Shown here: in pieces, positions 58,892 to 64,000 of the stretch | Numbering within the stretch: the first letter of the stretch is position 1 | Layout: each line of letters begins with the position of its first letter | Assembly (NCBI GenBank): GCA_963761985.1 | Contig: CAVXIT010000007.1 | Span: 1-64,000, forward strand | Reading direction: 5' to 3' | Length of the DNA: 64,000 nt | From: JACCTH01 sp963761985 | GTDB taxonomy: Bacteria > Actinomycetota > Acidimicrobiia > Spongiisociales > ZC4RG35 | The notes under the pieces: generated by a model | What the model was told of the DNA's origin: nothing | The model's input: the letters and a program-made list of their open reading frames with translations, nothing else | Database searches by the model: none | Program-made: the position numbers and the translations under genes

Positions 58892-60916
58892 GAACGATGC
58901 GCCGTCTGCTCATCGTTTCGGCAATTCTTGCGCTAATGGCAGCTGTGGCGCTTCCCGCCGGAGCGTTGGTTTCGGAGGCCTGCCCTTCCAACCTGCCAGC
59001 CGGAACTTTCGGTGATCTGGCAGGTTTGAGCACGGATGCTCTAGATGCCATCGATTGCGTTGCCCATTACAAGATCGCCGCGGGTACCTCGGCGACAACG
59101 TTCAGCCCCAATTCTTCTGTGCTGCGGTGGCAGATGGCCTTGTTCCTCACCAGGACGGTCACGGCTCTAGGAATCGCCCTTCCCAACGGGGCCGGCCAGG
59201 GGTTTACCGACATCGGATCCATGCCGGCTGCGACGCAGACCGCCATCAACCAGATCCGCCAACTCGGCATCAGCCTCGGGACCTCCGCCACCGCGTTCAA
59301 CCCATCAGGCGTTGTTCCGCGCTGGCAAATGGCGCTGTTTCTGAGCCGGCTGCTCCAGATGGTCGGTGTCTCGCTCCCTAACGGCGCCAGCCAGGGCTTC
59401 ACCGATATCTCGGCCATGCCGGTAGCGACGCAGGTCGCCATCAACCAACTTCGCCAACTCGGGGTCGCACTGGGGACAACCGCAACCAGCTTCTCGCCTT
59501 TCAGCGACGTCCTGCGCTGGCAGATGGCACTCTTCCTGGCGCGGTCTACCGAAACCGCCGGAGGTCTTCCGTTCCGATTGGCGGCGGCGCTCCCGTCGAG
59601 CAGCTCCCCGACCTCGGGCACGGTCCAATTGACCGTCACCGTGCGAAATCCCGATGGAAGCCTGGCCGCGAACCGGCGAGTGGACGTGTTCGTGGCAGCA
59701 TCGCTCGACAGCAACGGGCGCTGCGTGCTCGACAACGATGCTCACGTCAACGGGGGCGATGCCGGCTACCAACACCAACTGCGTGCTCGACAACAATGAT
59801 CCGCTCACCAATGCGAGCGGTGTCGTCACGGTCAACCTGACCCACGATGCGACTCAGGAAATCGACACGATCTACGCCTGGACCGGCGAAGTCGGTGAAA
59901 CGTTCGATTTGCAGGACGTCCGAGGCGAAGCGGCGGTGCAACTCACGTGGGGTGCAGCTCCCACCGGCCTGACGGTTCCTGCAAACGTGAGTGCCGGATT
60001 TGCTACGTCAGCGGCGGTCAAAGCCCAACTGATCGGGCCCGGGGGCGCGGCAGTGACCCTGTCGGGTCAGAACATCAGGTTCACTGTTCAGCGCGGGAGC
60101 CAGACGATTCTCACTCAGACGGTGATGACGGGAGCCGACGGGAGTGCCACCCTGACCTACGTCGGTCCGGCTGATCCTTCGGGAGCAGACGACGCTGCCG
60201 TGATCGACAACGTGACGGCGTTCTGGGACAAGGACCGCGACAACGTTGACGACGGGGCAGCCGAGTTCGACGACAGCGGCAACGTAACTTGGGACGATCT
60301 GCTTCCCCCGGTCACGACCGCCTCTCTCAGCCAGAGTTCTTTGACGAATCTCCTCGGCGAGTTCGCCTCGATCTCGGTCACCGTCCGGGACAAGTTCAGT
60401 CAGCCGATCCCCAACGCCGACGTGACGTTCCAAACCGGACAGGCCGGACCGACTGTCGCCACCACCAACACCTCTGGAGTGGCCACGTTCCAGTACACCG
60501 TCGTTGGCACGGGCCTGGCGGACTCCGTCGATGCCAGCGTTGATCTCAATCGAGATGGCGACACCAACGATCCCGGTGACCTGGGCTTTGGCGGCGTCAC
60601 CAACCTCATTCACTACTGGGTCGCGACCGCGCCGACGTTGGCGGGATTGACCTCGTTCGATGTCATTGCGATCAATGCCGGCGCAAACACCGTCGACGTC
60701 GTCCAGATCGGCACCGCCAATTACTACCGGCTCACTTACGACGCGAATGACCAGTTCAATGTCAATGGTGGTGGCTCGGAGACCCTGGACCAGTTCGAAT
60801 CAGCCCTGGTTGGGATGCTGCTGCCGGATCTAGACGGGCCCGGAGGCCAGGAGCTCGTGACAAATCCGTACTCCACACCTGCCGGCGCCGCCAGCGCGTT
60901 TCTCTTAAACACCTAG
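58888..60916 (+). CDS. Secreted SLH protein with Ig-like domains, one frame break
   Basis: GTG at 58888 overlaps the previous stop (an ATG at 58897 is in frame). Signal peptide LLIVSAILALMAAVALPAGA. Three SLH repeats (FGDLAGLSTDALDAIDCV; FTDIGSMPAATQTAINQI; FTDISAMPVATQVAINQL) with RWQMALFL ends. After the break near 59760 (a run of five G), the frame is clean to 60916: Ig-like domains (VQLTVTVRNPDGSLAANRRV; SISVTVRDKFSQPIPNADVT, an invasin-like pattern) and Asp-rich loops (DKDRDNVDDGAAEFDDSG) that could bind calcium. About 675 residues. It appears to be the last of this rightward group. Confidence 0.83.
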
Positions 60917-60940
60917 TTCTCGCGTCCGGAGAAACGCCCC

Positions 60941-62134
60941 CTACCGCCGCGCTGGGCTCGGGTACTTCCCCCTCCGGGGGAAGAAACGGCTGGCAAGGTT
61001 TCTCCCCCCGAAGGGGGGAGTGGCCCGTAGGGCCGAGGGGGGCTTAGAGGCGCTGCGGCCAGCGCAGCTGAGTGAGTTCTGGGAGGCGGAGCCGTCGCCG
61101 TAGGGGCTGGGAATATCTCCGAGGTCGCTCCATCCGATTTCGAGCAAGCGGCGCGCCTCGGCGCCGATTCCGGCACCGGCCGCGACTCGCACCGCGAACG
61201 TGCCCATGACCTCGGGGCGTTCGGTCGAGTTGCGGACCACCACCAAGGGTCGTTTCAAAACCGACACCTCCTCGGCGATCCCCCCCGAATCCGAAATCAT
61301 CAATGCCGCCTCCGCCTCGAGTCCAAGAAAGTCGCGATAGCCGATCGGTTCAACCACTTTGAGCTGTTCCAGCGAGGTTCCTAGCCCGAACTCCTCGGCC
61401 CGGGCGACCGACCGAGGATGCAAAGGCAGCACGACCGGCAGTGGCAATGAGGCGAGCTCGTTCAGGATTTTCGAGTAGGTGTCGCGGTCGTCGACATTCT
61501 CGGGTCGATGAAAGGTCGAGAGGATGAAGCGGCCGCTTTCGACGCCATACCGAGCCAGAATTTCTCCACGATCAGTTGGCAGTAAGGCCCCGACCGCCTC
61601 GACCACAGTGTTGCCCGTCAACGCCACCCGCCCGCCGGCAATCCCCTCGGCGGCGAGGTTGTCGACCGAAGTTTGCGTCGGGGCGCAACAGAGGTTGCTC
61701 AGGTGGTCGGTGACCACCCGGTTGTGCTCCTCGGGCATCCCCCAGTCGTGGCTCCGCAGCCCCGCTTCGATATGACAAAGGAAGACCGAGCGGGCGTTGG
61801 CGGCGAGGGCTCCTGCCGTCACTGAGTTGGTATCCCCTTGAACGAGGACGGCACGAGGCTTCCGCTCGGCGAATAGTTCGTCGAGTGAAGCGATGGCCGA
61901 ACCGATCTGTTGACCACGGCTGATCCCGCCGACTTCGAGGAAGGTGTCAGGGGTTGGGAGGCCGAGGTCGCGGAAGAAGACCTCCGAGAGGTTGGGGTCG
62001 TAGTGCTGGCCGGTATGAACGACGTAGGCGGCGTCGCCCAGCAAATGGATGATTTGGGAGAGCTTGACGATCTCGGGCCGGGTGCCCAGCACGACGGCGA
62101 TTGACTTGGGTGGGAATCCGTACTGGTTGGTCAT
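60941..62134 (-). CDS. wecB: UDP-N-acetylglucosamine 2-epimerase (WecB), tail from a repeat element
   Basis: 397 residues, intact. Motifs: IAVVLGTRPEIVKLSQIIHL, VVHTGQHYDPNLSEVFFRDL, VLVQGDTNSVTAGALAAN, CHIEAGLRSHDWGMPEEHNR, ILSTFHRPENVDDRD and MISDSGGIAEEV. The core ends at SPYGDGSAS, as usual. The last 45 residues or so (61090 to 60944) are Arg/Ser/Pro-rich and are encoded by the GC-rich palindromic repeat at 60965-61045, which has replaced or extended the normal tail. It makes UDP-ManNAc, which the CsaB-like enzyme's acceptor glycan would need. The start is 15 bases from the divergent GT2 gene. Confidence 0.88.
   Translation of the reverse strand: MTNQYGFPPKSIAVVLGTRPEIVKLSQIIHLLGDAAYVVHTGQHYDPNLSEVFFRDLGLPTPDTFLEVGGISRGQQIGSAIASLDELFAERKPRAVLVQGDTNSVTAGALAANARSVFLCHIEAGLRSHDWGMPEEHNRVVTDHLSNLCCAPTQTSVDNLAAEGIAGGRVALTGNTVVEAVGALLPTDRGEILARYGVESGRFILSTFHRPENVDDRDTYSKILNELASLPLPVVLPLHPRSVARAEEFGLGTSLEQLKVVEPIGYRDFLGLEAEAALMISDSGGIAEEVSVLKRPLVVVRNSTERPEVMGTFAVRVAAGAGIGAEARRLLEIGWSDLGDIPSPYGDGSASQNSLSCAGRSASKPPSALRATPPFGGRNLASRFFPRRGKYPSPARR
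60965..61045 (-). repeat. GC-rich palindromic repeat inside the epimerase 3' end
   Basis: Two palindromes in opposite order: 60965-60989 (CTTCCCCCTCCGGGGGAAGA, then AACGG) and 60998-61023 (GTTTCTCCCCCCGAAGGGGG core). The second differs from 35686-35711 at one or two bases. The GAGGGGGGC box at 61034-61043 also matches the 35589-35941 region. Here the element lies inside the coding frame of the epimerase. Confidence 0.75.
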
Positions 62135-62148
62135 AACCTCGGCCGGGC

Positions 62149-63327
62149 ATGCTACGGGCTCTCCTCCTTGTTCTTGAGCTGGCCCTCATCGCCCTCATCA
62201 CCTACAACCTGGTCGTCGCTCTCTTTGGATGGAGAAATCCCGTGACGAGGGCCAGCGGCTCGCGCAGCCACCGCTTCGTCATTGTCATCCCCGCCTACAA
62301 CGAAGCGCGCGTTGTTGCCCGGCCGATCGCCGATCTGACACCACAACTAAGGGAAGGTGACGAGTTGTGGGTGCTTGCCGACCGATGCAGCGACGACACG
62401 GCCGCGGTGGCGCAGGCGGCCGGAGCGCGGGTGACCGAACGCTCCAGCGGGCCCGACGGAAAAGGCGCCGCCATGGCATGGTTCGTTGCCCAGCGACCGC
62501 TAGTCAGCGACGAGGCGCTCGTCGTGATCGACGCCGACAATCGGGTCCCCGGCGAGCTCCTCGATCGGTTCGGCGCCGAACTGACCGAAGGGCACTCGGT
62601 GCTGCAGGCCTACCTGGATGTCGCCAACCCCGACGAGTCGGCAGTTGCAACCGCGTCTGCGCTCTCCTATTGGGCTTCGAACCGCATGGTGCAGCTGTCG
62701 CGGGCCAACTTGGGTTGGACAGCCGATCTCGGCGGCACCGGCATGTGTCTGACTTCGCAGGCGCTGAATGACGCGGGCGGATTCGGCGAATCTTTGGTCG
62801 AGGACCAGGACCTGGGAGTGCGCTGCTTCCTCGCCGGCCACCAGGTCCGTTGGCTGCACGACGTTCGAATCCGCGATGAGAAACCTCCCACGGCAACCGT
62901 CGCTGTACGTCAACGGTCACGATGGGCAAGTGGACGACGTCAAGTCGCTCGCCGTTGGCGAAGAAAGCTGGTCACGCGAGCACAGCCAGCGTCCCTTGAT
63001 CTCGCTTTGCGTCTGACCCAACCGTCGCGCATGGGGGTGGCGTTGTTGAGCGCCGCGCTGGCCGTGGCGTCAGCGCTCGGCGCGCCCTTGTTGCCCTGGC
63101 CGTGGTGGACGGCGGTTGCGCTGGTGCAGTTTCTCGCCCCGATCCCGTTTCTCATTCGCGACCGCGTGCCGTCCCGCTATCTGTGGAAATACCCGCTGCT
63201 GGTCATTCTCCCCCTGCTCAAAATCCCGGCTCGATTCGCCCGCAACCAGGAGTGGTATCACACGCCCCACGGGTTATCCGACGAGCTATCCGACTTGGGC
63301 CCTGACCGCCCGGGGCGAGCGGAGTAG
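62149..63327 (+). CDS. Membrane GT2 glycosyltransferase
   Basis: 392 residues, intact. One N-terminal helix (LLLVLELALIALITYNLVVA), then a GT2 domain (FVIVIPAYNEARVVARPIAD, VLADRCSDDTAAVAQAAG, ALVVIDADNRV with the metal-binding DAD, SLVEDQDLGVR, RQRSRWASGRRQ which is the (Q/R)xxRW motif), and two to three C-terminal helices (LPWPWWTAVALVQFLAPIPF). It resembles processive or lipid-carrier GT2 enzymes of wall polysaccharides. Divergent from wecB by 14 bases; convergent with the next gene, overlapping by 42 bases. Confidence 0.85.
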   Translation: MLRALLLVLELALIALITYNLVVALFGWRNPVTRASGSRSHRFVIVIPAYNEARVVARPIADLTPQLREGDELWVLADRCSDDTAAVAQAAGARVTERSSGPDGKGAAMAWFVAQRPLVSDEALVVIDADNRVPGELLDRFGAELTEGHSVLQAYLDVANPDESAVATASALSYWASNRMVQLSRANLGWTADLGGTGMCLTSQALNDAGGFGESLVEDQDLGVRCFLAGHQVRWLHDVRIRDEKPPTATVAVRQRSRWASGRRQVARRWRRKLVTRAQPASLDLALRLTQPSRMGVALLSAALAVASALGAPLLPWPWWTAVALVQFLAPIPFLIRDRVPSRYLWKYPLLVILPLLKIPARFARNQEWYHTPHGLSDELSDLGPDRPGRAE

Positions 63328-64000
63328 CCCGCGCACCAAGCCGACGCCATAGCTCACGTGCATGATCGCAATGACGAATACCTCGAGCACCCGTCCCCGG
63401 CTGGCGAGGGCGAGCACCAAGATCCAACCGACGATCAGGAGAAGCAGCGGCCACCAAATCGTGGTGAGCAGGCCAAAGGCGATAGCGGCGACCAGTCCGA
63501 GAACCAGGGCTAGCGGAGCCAACGGCCGCCATGTCGGGAATTCGCCGTTGATATACAGCATGTCGGCCTTGCCCAATCCGTATCGGTAGAACTGGCGCCA
63601 CAGAGCTGTCGGTGTGGACCGGGGTCGATAGGTCGTACGGATACTCGGATCGATGAGGATCCTTCCTCCACGTTGGCGCAGTCGATAAAAGAAGTCGGCA
63701 TCCTCCGCGACACGAGACGGCAGTGATCTCATCCCGCCGTTGGCAAGGAAAGTCTCCCGGGTCATGGTTCCGAGATAGACGGTGTCACCTTCGGTTGGCT
63801 GCTCGGTGTGATGAAACGGTGCTGGCCCAATTCCGAATTTTGAGCGATAGGCCGCCGCGACCGCCCGGCCAAAAGCGTTGTCTCCCTGCGGACGCATCGG
63901 ACCGCCTACCGCTGCGGCTCCCGAAGCCAGGAGTGCTTGCACCGAACGAGTTAAGTAATCAGGGCCGTAGGTGGTGTGAGCATCGGCTCGAATCAAGACG
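63286..64000 (-). CDS. GT2 glycosyltransferase (ExoA-like), partial at window end
   Basis: The translation continues past the window edge (base 64000); the N-terminal nucleotide-binding part is missing here. What is seen starts VLIRADAHTTYGPDYL, where the DAH replaces the usual DxD as in ExoA-type succinoglycan transferases. Then come VGGPMRPQGDNAFGRAVAAA, MTRETFLANGGMRSLPSRVA and EDADFFYRLRQRGGRILIDP, followed by FYRYGLGKADMLYI. Two C-terminal helices follow (LALVLGLVAAIAFGLLTTIW). Probably another polymer-elongating enzyme. Confidence 0.8.
   Translation of the reverse strand, partial: VLIRADAHTTYGPDYLTRSVQALLASGAAAVGGPMRPQGDNAFGRAVAAAYRSKFGIGPAPFHHTEQPTEGDTVYLGTMTRETFLANGGMRSLPSRVAEDADFFYRLRQRGGRILIDPSIRTTYRPRSTPTALWRQFYRYGLGKADMLYINGEFPTWRPLAPLALVLGLVAAIAFGLLTTIWWPLLLLIVGWILVLALASRGRVLEVFVIAIMHVSYGVGLVRGLLRSPRAVRAQVG

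Overview
This 64 kb window looks like chromosome from a high-GC, free-living actinobacterium, possibly Acidimicrobiia-like. The evidence is lineage-style only: GTG and TTG starts, long chains of overlapping start/stop codons, surface proteins with S-layer-homology (SLH) repeats in the variants RWQMALF and TREQMASF, a lipoylation cassette, and a Mau-like secretion operon. No rRNA, tRNA, phage, transposase or CRISPR was recognised. Most of the window is a cell-surface polysaccharide and S-layer region with housekeeping genes between.

Layout. 0.1-8.1 kb: polysaccharide accessory genes (flippase, GMC oxidoreductase, aldo/keto reductase, nucleotidyltransferase-like protein, deacetylase, GT4 transferase, sugar-phosphate transferase). 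8.5-13 kb: lpd, an oxo-acid dehydrogenase E2, lipB and lipA. 13-15.4 kb: a 58-residue membrane protein, a beta-propeller and a GT2 remnant. 15.4-23.7 kb: a leftward chain of eight overlapping genes that contains a full gene set for UDP-ManNAc3NAcA-type sugar synthesis. 23.8-27.7 kb: a leftward five-gene operon with MauE-like, MauA-like/FG-GAP, thioredoxin-like, unknown and SLH-lipoprotein products. 27.9-38.7 kb: flavoprotein, methyltransferase, transketolase, truncated globin, two-component system, leucyl aminopeptidase and a second sugar transferase. 38.7-43.6 kb: two large fused glycosyltransferases, one carrying a CsaB-type pyruvyl transferase. 43.7-56.5 kb: a membrane-anchored flavoprotein followed by a 5.9 kb direct tandem duplication holding a methyltransferase, a polysaccharide ABC exporter and a large SLH protein. 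56.6-60.9 kb: three more SLH proteins, one with a GH26-like domain. 60.9-64 kb: a second UDP-GlcNAc 2-epimerase and two GT2 enzymes.

These genes suggest one surface programme. Nucleotide sugars (ManNAc-type) are made, assembled on a lipid carrier by two sugar-phosphate transferases and many glycosyltransferases, pyruvylated by the CsaB-like domain, and exported by the ABC pair. The resulting wall polymer would be the anchor for the SLH proteins encoded beside it. The link from CsaB and pyruvate to SLH anchoring is known in Bacillus; its use here is inferred.

Quality warning. Reading frames are clean over long stretches (17-23.7, 29-43.6, 46-48.4 and 58-64 kb, with few exceptions) but broken again and again elsewhere (3.2-7, 8.5-17, 24-28.7, 45-45.7, 48.6-56.5 kb). 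At least one break (near 8588) is a short homopolymer. Most broken genes are therefore annotated as genes with probable sequence errors rather than pseudogenes.
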